Part shown: positions 7,083-13,048 of the stretch, one piece after another
Layout of the letters: each line of letters starts with the position of its first letter
How positions within the stretch are numbered: the stretch's first letter is position 1
Assembly (NCBI GenBank): GCA_014858325.1
Contig: RKCM01000130.1
Span: 1-16,247 of the forward strand
Source: Oscillospiraceae bacterium
GTDB taxonomy: Bacteria; Bacillota; Clostridia; Oscillospirales; Ruminococcaceae
DNA: 16,247 nt
Reading direction: 5' to 3'
The notes under the pieces: generated by a model
What the model saw: only the letters and a program-made list of their open reading frames with translations
What the model was told of the DNA's origin: nothing
Database searches by the model: none
Translations under genes and position numbers: made by a program

Positions 7083-8720
7083 TTACTGGACCGACCAGTT
7101 CCAGCTCTTCTCGTTGTTCACACCGCCTTCAAAGGCATTGAAGCCCTGCAGACGGTCCGATTTGACGGCAAAGCTGTAGCCATGGTACAGGATGACCAGC
7201 GGCATTTCGTCGTACAGCATATCCTGATATTCGTTGACCAGTTCTTTCTTCTTGGCGGGATCGATCTCCGCCGCAATGGTATCCTGCAGCTCTGCGAACT
7301 TGGGATCGCTGATCTGGCAGTAAGTAGCATTGCGGTAATCGTAGTAACCGGCCATCCACAGCGGGTAGACCATGGCGTTGGAGCCGCAGATGCCCAGATC
7401 GTAGGTACCATCCTGCAGGCCGGAGAACATGGTGGCCAGTTCCACGGTCTGAACATCAATGGTGATGCCTGCATCGGCCAGGTTCTGCTGGATGACCGCC
7501 GCCATGCTCTCGCGGGCAGCGGTAACAACCATGTGCAGCGTACGTCCATCCCAGCCAGCCTCAGCCAGCAGGGCCTTTGCCTTGTCCACATCACGGCTCC
7601 AGGCAATGCCCTTGTCGTACTCGCTGCCGGGGATGATGCAGGTAGCCGAAGCAACTGCGTTGCCGCGCATGTTCTGCTCGATCAGCAGCTCTTTGTCGAT
7701 GGCGTAGCTCATCGCCTGACGGACCCGCTTGTCGGGAACATTCTGGTTGTTGATCAGGAAAACCACCACGCTGGTCGGGTTGGCAGCTTCTTCCACATTC
7801 ATGCCCAGATCCTTAGCGGCCAAAGCATCGTCCATGGATGGATTTTGGAAGAAGGCATCCATCTCCCCTGCCGCAACGGAGGTGATGGTGTTGGAAGCAG
7901 AGACCACCTTCAGCACCAGCTTCCCGAACTTCGGGGCGCCCAGATGATAATCGGCAAAACTGCCCAGCTCCATCTCGGTGCCAGCGGTCTCAGAGATAAA
8001 GGTGCAGGGGCCGGAGCCGATGGGGGCTTTCCAGAAGTCGTCGGTCTTGAGCTGATCGACTGCAATATCGCCGAGCAGGTGCTCCGGCAGAACATAGAAG
8101 TATTTGTTGTGGAGCAGCAGCCAGTCCTCGGCCGGCGTGACCGTCTTGAAGGTCACTTTGAGGGTGTAATCATCCACAGCCTCCAGGCCAACGGACTTCT
8201 CACTGGTCTCCACGCCGTTGTCGTCCGTGCCTGCCCAGGTGTTGAACTCACTGCGCAGACCGAAATCAAACTTGGGATTGGTGATGAGCTGAGCGGTCCA
8301 GACCCAGTCCTTAGCGGTAACGGGCTCACCGTCGTGCCACTTGGCGTTCTTGTCCAGGTGGAACAGCGCAGCCATGCCGTCGTCGGTGTTTTCCCAGGAC
8401 TCTGCACCGCGCGGGGTCACGCCGGAGCCCTGCTCCTCAATGAAAGCCAAGCGGTCATACAGCTTATCACTGACCAGCTGCTGGTAGATCGAGCCACTGC
8501 TGGAGCCATAAGGGTTCACAGTGTCCCAGGCTTGCGTCAGACCATAGGTGATGATGTCGTTGGAGTAATCGCCTCCGGCGGATGCAGATACCGCACCCGA
8601 AGCAGCAGGTGCCGTGGAGGAAGCCGTATTGGAACTTCCTCCGCATGCAGCCAGCAGAGCGGCGGCGCTGACGGCACCAGTTGCTTTCAAGAACGAACGA
8701 CGGGAAACTTCGATACGCAT
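7083..8720 (-). CDS. Family 5 solute-binding lipoprotein of a peptide-type ABC importer
   Basis: Extracellular substrate receptor of the importer. It has 545 residues from the ATG at 8720, which has GGAGGAA 8 bases upstream; the longer reading to 8792 has no such site. The N-terminus is SRRSFLKATGAVSAAALLAAC, with a twin-arginine type motif (Arg7-Arg8, FLK) followed by a hydrophobic stretch and lipobox LAAC, so Cys26 should be lipidated and anchored to the membrane. The mature part is a full-length SBP_bac_5 protein; NPYGSSS near residue 70 and LDKNAKWHDGEPVTAKDWVW are typical of that family. It lies 74 bases after the second permease gene. Binding proteins of this family carry dipeptides, oligopeptides, opines and nickel complexes. 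From the neighbours I infer a glycated amino acid or peptide. Confidence 0.9.
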   Translation of the reverse strand: MRIEVSRRSFLKATGAVSAAALLAACGGSSNTASSTAPAASGAVSASAGGDYSNDIITYGLTQAWDTVNPYGSSSGSIYQQLVSDKLYDRLAFIEEQGSGVTPRGAESWENTDDGMAALFHLDKNAKWHDGEPVTAKDWVWTAQLITNPKFDFGLRSEFNTWAGTDDNGVETSEKSVGLEAVDDYTLKVTFKTVTPAEDWLLLHNKYFYVLPEHLLGDIAVDQLKTDDFWKAPIGSGPCTFISETAGTEMELGSFADYHLGAPKFGKLVLKVVSASNTITSVAAGEMDAFFQNPSMDDALAAKDLGMNVEEAANPTSVVVFLINNQNVPDKRVRQAMSYAIDKELLIEQNMRGNAVASATCIIPGSEYDKGIAWSRDVDKAKALLAEAGWDGRTLHMVVTAARESMAAVIQQNLADAGITIDVQTVELATMFSGLQDGTYDLGICGSNAMVYPLWMAGYYDYRNATYCQISDPKFAELQDTIAAEIDPAKKKELVNEYQDMLYDEMPLVILYHGYSFAVKSDRLQGFNAFEGGVNNEKSWNWSVQ

Positions 8721-8794
8721 AGCTTTGTTCCTCCAGTTGATTGGTTTTATTCTCAGCAGCCCGGCTTCTATTGCCGCAGCTGCTCGAAGCATTT

Positions 8795-9646
8795 TTACTT
8801 GATCTTGGGGTCCAGAGCGTCCCGGATGCCCTCACCCATGAAGTTGAACCCCACGGCTACCAGAATAATGCAGATGCCGGAGGGCAGCCAGACCCAGGGG
8901 CGGGCCGTCAGCACCAGCAGATTCTGGGCCGCATAAATGATGTTGCCCCAGGAGGCCTGCGGTGTCTGGACACCCATGCCCAGAAAGCTCAGGGAAGACT
9001 CCGTCAGCACGGCACCCGCAATCCGGAACGAAATATTGGCCCACACCGGGGTGATGGCGTTGGGCAGCACTTCCGAAAACAGGATCTTGGAGGTGTGGGT
9101 GCCCACTGCTTTGGCTGCCTGCACGTATTCGCACTCCCGGATGGAGAGAACATTGCCGTAGATGAGCTTTGCAATGCTCGTCCATCCCAGCACACCGATG
9201 ACAACGGTAACGGTCAGGATGGAGGGGCCAAACACAGCAACCAGCACGAGAATGAGCACCATGCTGGGAAAGGACATGAAGGCATCTGCGGTGCGCATGA
9301 TGATGGACTCTGCAATGCCGCGGAAATAGCCGGCGATCAGTCCCAGCGGAATGCCGATGGCCACCGAGATGACAGTGGAGGCCATGCCGACGAAAAGGGA
9401 GACGCGGCCGCCATACAACACACGGGCAAACAGGTCACGGCCCACATCGTCGGTACCGAAGATGTGCTCCGCCGAAGGCTTGGCATTGAATCCCGCCAGA
9501 CGGTCCGTGGTATAGGGGTCCAGCTTCATCACGATGGGGAGAAAGATCACGATCAGCACCAGAAGCAGTACAATGGTGAGGCCGAACACCGCTTTTTTGT
9601 TTCGCAGAAACTTTTTTAATGCCTGGCTTTTTTTCAGCTTTTCCAC
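8795..9646 (-). CDS. Peptide-type ABC importer permease, DppC/OppC type
   Basis: Second inner-membrane channel subunit, 283 residues. I choose a GTG start at 9646 because AGGGGG lies 8 bases before it, overlapping the end of the previous gene. The alternative GTG at 9655 abuts this sequence, and the upstream ATG at 9694 would force a long overlap. It has an N-terminal membrane segment (about 19-40), then the family signature FGTDDVGRDLFARVLYGGRVSL (63-84, quoted in part), several membrane helices, and an EAA loop EYVQAAKAVGTHTSKILF (173-190) that docks onto an ATPase. It begins 13 bases after the first permease gene, so the two are surely co-transcribed. Confidence 0.9.
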   Translation of the reverse strand: MEKLKKSQALKKFLRNKKAVFGLTIVLLLVLIVIFLPIVMKLDPYTTDRLAGFNAKPSAEHIFGTDDVGRDLFARVLYGGRVSLFVGMASTVISVAIGIPLGLIAGYFRGIAESIIMRTADAFMSFPSMVLILVLVAVFGPSILTVTVVIGVLGWTSIAKLIYGNVLSIRECEYVQAAKAVGTHTSKILFSEVLPNAITPVWANISFRIAGAVLTESSLSFLGMGVQTPQASWGNIIYAAQNLLVLTARPWVWLPSGICIILVAVGFNFMGEGIRDALDPKIK

Positions 9647-9654
9647 GTTCTGCA

Positions 9655-9661
9655 CCCCCTT
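9655..9661 (-). promoter_or_regulatory. Ribosome binding site deciding the GTG start of the DppC-type permease
   Basis: On the minus strand AAGGGGG overlaps the TAA stop of the upstream permease gene and lies 8 bases before the GTG at 9646. It supports that start over the in-frame ATG at 9694 and the GTG at 9655. Confidence 0.6.
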
Positions 9662-10625
9662 ACTTGAATTTGATGCGCGGATCGAGCGCGGCATAGATGA
9701 GGTCGAGCACCAGATTCATCACCAGCACCACGGAGCAGATGAGGATTGCAACGCCCATAATGACGGGGTAATCGCGGCTGGTGATGGCTGTGATCATCAG
9801 GCTGCCGATACCGGGCCAGGAGAAGATCTGCTCCGTAACCACTGCACCGCCGATCAGGAATGGGATGGATAAGCTGATGGTGGTAACAACGGGAATGAGG
9901 GCATTGCGGAAGGCATGCTTGAGGACGATGACCGTGTTGGTCAGGCCCTTGGAGCGTGCGGTCTTGATATACTCCTCATTCAGCACATCCAGCACGCTGG
10001 AACGGGTCTGCTTGATGTAGTTGCCGATGGGCTGGATGCCGCAGACGAAGGCGGGCATAAACAGGTGGCGCAGCAGATCTCCTGTGCTCTGCACCGCACC
10101 CGAAGTGTACATACCGCTGGTGGGGAAAAGATGCAGCTTCACGGCCAGCACATAGATCATAAGCAGGCTCAAAAAGAAGTTGGGCACCGAAGCACCGATG
10201 AACGAAATGAACGAACCAATATTATCCCAGATGGAATTGGGCTTGTAAGCGGACAGAATGCCCAGCGGCACGCCGATGAGGATCGCACACAGGATGCCTG
10301 TGCCGGTCAGCATGAGGGAAGGACCGATGCGCTGGCCGATCATCAGGGCCACACTCTGGGAGGTGCGGTAGGAAGTGCCCAAGTCGCCGTGGAGGAAGTC
10401 CCACAGCCAAAGGAAGTACCGCACCACGATGGGCTTATCGAGCCCAAGGGAGACCTTGAGCGCCTCCAGATCGGCGTAAGACATCTCGCCGGAGGCCGCC
10501 AGTACCGACAGCGGCCCGCCGGGTGCTAAATTGATGAGCACGTAAACAACAAATGTGATGCCCAGGAAGACCGGGATTGCGTATAAGAGCCGCTTGAGAA
10601 CATATTTTGTCATGTCCTTTGTCAT
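9660..10625 (-). CDS. Peptide-type ABC importer permease, DppB/OppB type
   Basis: First inner-membrane channel subunit, 321 residues. The protein opens MTKDMTKYVLKRLLYAIPVF, the standard beginning of this family. An ATG at 10691 would add residues read through the end of the M20 gene, so it is rejected. AGGAGG sits about 12 bases before the ATG at 10625, a long but usable spacing; the internal ATG at 10613 has AAAGGA only one base away. INLAPGGPLS (31-40) and the loop DLGTSYRTSQSVALMI (81-96) are typical. The EAA loop EEYIKTARSKGLTNTVIVLKHA is at about 217-238. The gene starts 19 bases after the M20 peptidase gene. Confidence 0.88.
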   Translation of the reverse strand: MTKDMTKYVLKRLLYAIPVFLGITFVVYVLINLAPGGPLSVLAASGEMSYADLEALKVSLGLDKPIVVRYFLWLWDFLHGDLGTSYRTSQSVALMIGQRIGPSLMLTGTGILCAILIGVPLGILSAYKPNSIWDNIGSFISFIGASVPNFFLSLLMIYVLAVKLHLFPTSGMYTSGAVQSTGDLLRHLFMPAFVCGIQPIGNYIKQTRSSVLDVLNEEYIKTARSKGLTNTVIVLKHAFRNALIPVVTTISLSIPFLIGGAVVTEQIFSWPGIGSLMITAITSRDYPVIMGVAILICSVVLVMNLVLDLIYAALDPRIKFK

Positions 10626-10644
10626 TTTATCTGTAAGCCTCCTG

Positions 10645-11778
10645 TCAGAAGCCTGCCATATCTTCCAGCATCCGCAGCAGAAGCTGGACACAGGGCACGG
10701 CGGATTTCAGATAGCTGTATTCTTTTTCACTATGGTCGTTCGCCCCATGCGGCCCCATGCCGTCCAATACGATTGGGTCGCTGCCACAATAGGCCAGATG
10801 ATTTGCGTCCGAAAGACCGCCGCGCGGCTTTTCCAGGAACGGAATGTCCAGTTCTGCCGCCAGCTCCTTGAGCCGCTCGACAAAAGCCTTTGTCTTTTCT
10901 GATTCCACCAGCGGCCTTCCTTCGCTCTCACTGACGATGACGGTCTTGACGCCTTTGACATAGGGTTCGCCCTCCACCAGCTGGTGGACAGCATTTTTGA
11001 TGCGCTCCCTCTCTTCGTCCAGGAAGAACCGGGCATTGACGGTGATCCTGGCGTAATCGGCCACTACGTTGGCTGCCGTACCGCCCTGTGCCACGCCCAC
11101 ATTGACCGTGGTATTCTTTTCCCGGCTGGCCAGGTTCATCAACTCGACAATGGCGTGTCCCATCTCCAGCACGGCAGAAGCATTTTCCACCTCGAACATA
11201 AAACCTGCATGCGCTGCCTGCCCGTGGAACTCCAACGTATAGCCGAGAGAGCCTTTGCGGACGAAGCAGTGGCGAGTGCCCAGCTGCCCGGCAGACTCCA
11301 TAACCACCACAACGGAGGACCGAGCGGCGATGCGGTCCGTGACTTCGTGCGAGTAGACCGATCCGATTTCTTCATCTGGGTTGTACACCATGGCAATGTT
11401 CAACTTTTTCGAGACCTCCGGGCTGAGGTTGGCTGCCACATGGTACATTGCCACATCGCCATTCTTCATATCCCCTACGCCGGGGCCGTAGCAGTTATCC
11501 CCTTCTATATGGAAGGGACGCTTTGCAGCTGTCCCATCAGGAAAGACAGTATCCATGTGACCGATGAACATGACATCATAATGTTCCGCCGGATGATTGG
11601 TGATGAGCAGCACCTTGCGGGTGCCTTCTCCCACCATGATCTCCTGCACCTGCCAGCCCAGCTCGGTGTACCAGCCCGCCAGCTTATCTGCTACACGGTT
11701 CACGCCCTTGGCGTTGGCCGAGCCGCTGTCGATGTTGACCAGCGTTTCCAGCTGGCGCTTATACAGTTCAAAATCCAT
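10645..11778 (-). CDS. M20-family metallopeptidase (glutamate carboxypeptidase / CPG2-like)
   Basis: A 377-residue di-zinc amidohydrolase, first gene of the operon. The expected metal ligands are all visible: His74 in GHMDTVFPDG, Asp103 in GPGVGDMKNG, the catalytic base and ligand pair Glu136-Glu137 in NPDEEIGS, Glu161 in VMESAG and His349 in NDHSEKEY. The lid/dimerisation domain carries HGQAAHAG (185-192). There is no signal peptide, so it works in the cytoplasm. M20 enzymes of this type remove C-terminal residues or hydrolyse N-acyl amino acids. I infer that this one trims the imported glycated peptide or a derivative. The ATG at 11778 has GGAG 11 bases upstream and a promoter about 57 bases upstream. 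Other M20 substrates such as N-acyl amino acids or acetylated compounds remain possible. Confidence 0.87.
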   Translation of the reverse strand: MDFELYKRQLETLVNIDSGSANAKGVNRVADKLAGWYTELGWQVQEIMVGEGTRKVLLITNHPAEHYDVMFIGHMDTVFPDGTAAKRPFHIEGDNCYGPGVGDMKNGDVAMYHVAANLSPEVSKKLNIAMVYNPDEEIGSVYSHEVTDRIAARSSVVVVMESAGQLGTRHCFVRKGSLGYTLEFHGQAAHAGFMFEVENASAVLEMGHAIVELMNLASREKNTTVNVGVAQGGTAANVVADYARITVNARFFLDEERERIKNAVHQLVEGEPYVKGVKTVIVSESEGRPLVESEKTKAFVERLKELAAELDIPFLEKPRGGLSDANHLAYCGSDPIVLDGMGPHGANDHSEKEYSYLKSAVPCVQLLLRMLEDMAGF

Positions 11779-11834
11779 CGCTGCTGCATCTCCTATTCGT
11801 TTACTCGACAGGATTTTTCTTTTGGTTTACTTCG

Positions 11835-11864
11835 ATTGTATCATTATATATCATTATGTGTCAA
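11835..11864 (-). promoter_or_regulatory. Sigma-A promoter of the M20-importer-frlB operon
   Basis: Perfect TTGACA (11864-11859), 18 bases, then TACAAT (11840-11835). The start of transcription would be near 11828, about 50 bases before the M20 ATG. The spacer between the two boxes contains a direct repeat (see the repeat entry). Confidence 0.75.
11842..11857 (-). repeat. ATAATG-N4-ATAATG direct repeat in the operon promoter
   Basis: Two copies of ATAATG (minus strand, 11857-11852 and 11847-11842) start exactly 10 bases apart, about one helical turn, and lie between the -35 and -10 boxes. The same arrangement occurs in the kinase promoter at 12940-12955. It may be a shared operator; it may also be only AT-rich promoter sequence. 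Confidence 0.4.
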
Positions 11865-11915
11865 TACGCATCTTCACTTTTATGTTCCATCTCCCTCAAC
11901 TTTTCCGATATGTCC

Positions 11916-11935
11916 AAATTTCAGCTCTGAAATTT
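11916..11935. promoter_or_regulatory. Perfect 20-bp palindrome upstream of the operon promoter
   Basis: AAATTTCAG and its exact complement CTGAAATTT flank a CT centre. It lies roughly 90-105 bases upstream of the predicted transcription start of the M20 operon, in the spacer after the kinase terminator. It has no T tract suited to termination, so it is a candidate binding site for a dimeric regulator. Confidence 0.45.
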
Positions 11936-11970
11936 AGCAACTGTGAATAAGGTATTCTTTTTCAGATTGC

Positions 11971-12010
11971 AAAAAGACGCCCGCGGAGAGATTTCTCACA
12001 CGAGCGCCTT
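11971..12010 (-). terminator. Intrinsic terminator of the sugar kinase gene
   Basis: Reading the minus strand, GGCGCTCGTG pairs with CGCGGGCGTC through G-T wobbles. It is extended after a small bulge by GAGA/TCTC and followed by TTTTT (11975-11971). It lies about 44 bases after the kinase stop and separates the kinase transcript from the downstream operon. Confidence 0.75.
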
Positions 12011-12051
12011 TGCTCTTGTTGTATCCAATAGAAAAACAGTTTTTATTTTGG

Positions 12052-12918
12052 TCACTCTACTTCTGTCGTTTTGCCGTGGCCGAATGCTCCCTGCACCAAG
12101 CAGGTCCTAGCCGAGAAGGCTGCACCCGCTTCCAGCGCTTTTTCCACTACAACCCGGGGATAATGCCTACTGCATAGTGCGGGTTCTTTCTCCCGTGCGG
12201 CGATCATAGAAAGCAGGAAAGCCGTTGCAAACGAATCGCCTGCTCCCAGCGTGTCCACAGCCTCCACCAGCTTGGGCGGGCAGGTCAGGAAAAGGGAGCC
12301 ATCGTAATAAGCCGCACCCAAGCTGCCGCGGGTCGCCACCACCTGCGGACATCCTGCCTTGTAGAGCTTCTCGCAAACGGCACAGGCTTTCTCCTCACTG
12401 ACATTGCCGCAGGAGAGGAAGGCAAAATCGATATACGGTGCCACCCGGGCCACTCGCTCGTCATCTTTCCACTGCCCGGAAAAATCGTAAGAAACGGTCA
12501 CACCCAAGGGCTTGAGTTTAGGCAGTTGGGCATCCGTATAGCCGTTGTTGGTGGTGTGCACATGTGAAAATCCGCGGATATATGCAAAATCCTTTTCATC
12601 CAGCTGGATGGGGTGTTCCTTGGTCACGCCGCCCCGATTGCTGCCCAGAAAAACGCGGTCTCCCTCTACCAGTGTAACGCGCGCGTGGCCATTTTCGCCC
12701 TCATACTGACGGCAATGGCTGCGGTCTATCCCGAACTCGTCCAGTGTAGCCTGCACATGCTGTGCAACGCCATCGTTACCGAACACCCCCATGAAAGCCG
12801 ACTCGACGCCAAGCATTTTTGCATAGACTGCAAAATTCAGTGCCTGTCCGCCAGGGAACATGGTATGGAGATGAACATACTCATCACAGACATTGTCGCC
12901 AAACCCCAGAACCTTCAT
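12052..12918 (-). CDS. frlD: PfkB-family sugar kinase, fructoselysine 6-kinase (FrlD)-like
   Basis: Predicted to phosphorylate C6 of the fructosyl part of an imported Amadori compound with ATP, preparing it for the SIS deglycase. It has 288 residues, slightly longer than E. coli FrlD (about 260). GDNVCDEY (7-14) and FPGGQALNFAVYAKMLG (21-37) match the FrlD-type N-terminus, which is shorter than in ribokinases. FGNDG (46-50) follows, and the PfkB signature DTLGAGDSF (222-230) supplies the catalytic base Asp228. The ATG at 12918 has AGGAGG 5 bases upstream. It forms a single-gene transcript with its own promoter and terminator, about 270 bases before the importer operon. That separation is unusual, as frl kinases are normally co-transcribed with the deglycase. 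Family is certain, substrate inferred from pairing with the FrlB-like gene. Confidence 0.85.
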   Translation of the reverse strand: MKVLGFGDNVCDEYVHLHTMFPGGQALNFAVYAKMLGVESAFMGVFGNDGVAQHVQATLDEFGIDRSHCRQYEGENGHARVTLVEGDRVFLGSNRGGVTKEHPIQLDEKDFAYIRGFSHVHTTNNGYTDAQLPKLKPLGVTVSYDFSGQWKDDERVARVAPYIDFAFLSCGNVSEEKACAVCEKLYKAGCPQVVATRGSLGAAYYDGSLFLTCPPKLVEAVDTLGAGDSFATAFLLSMIAAREKEPALCSRHYPRVVVEKALEAGAAFSARTCLVQGAFGHGKTTEVE

Positions 12919-12939
12919 GGTTACCTCCTATTTGCAATT

Positions 12940-12955
12940 CATTATAGAACATTAT
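12940..12955 (-). repeat. ATAATG-N4-ATAATG direct repeat in the kinase promoter
   Basis: Two copies of ATAATG (minus strand, 12955-12950 and 12945-12940) again start exactly 10 bases apart. The first overlaps the -10 box and the second lies near the transcription start. It matches the arrangement at 11842-11857; the four-base linkers TTCT and ATAT agree at two positions. Confidence 0.4.
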
Positions 12956-12978
12956 AGCACGATTCAATCTCTTGTCAA
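12951..12978 (-). promoter_or_regulatory. Sigma-A promoter of the sugar kinase gene
   Basis: TTGACA (12978-12973), 16 bases, TATAAT (12956-12951) on the minus strand, both boxes perfect. Transcription would begin about 25 bases before the ATG, leaving room for little more than the ribosome binding site AGGAGG (12929-12924). Confidence 0.75.
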
Positions 12979-12989
12979 TACTCGAATAC

Positions 12990-13022
12990 AAAAAAGCAGG
13001 CAACCGTTTTAGGACTGCCTGC
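12990..13022 (-). terminator. Intrinsic terminator of the trkA-trkH operon
   Basis: On the minus strand GCAGGCA (13022-13016) pairs with TGCCTGC (13002-12996), with further wobble pairs inside, followed by TTTTTT (12995-12990). It begins 26 bases after the trkH stop and ends 11 bases before the kinase -35 box. Confidence 0.9.
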
Positions 13023-13048
13023 AGACTGTGAGTAGGGATTTCATGGTA

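Noticed and set aside
8721..8792. Longer start for the binding protein
   Set aside because: The ATG at 8720 has a proper Shine-Dalgarno and places the signal peptide at the N-terminus; the longer form would bury it.
7074..8936. 620-codon plus-strand frame opposite the binding-protein gene
   Set aside because: It mirrors the family 5 binding protein on the minus strand, has no recognisable domain and no convincing ribosome binding site.
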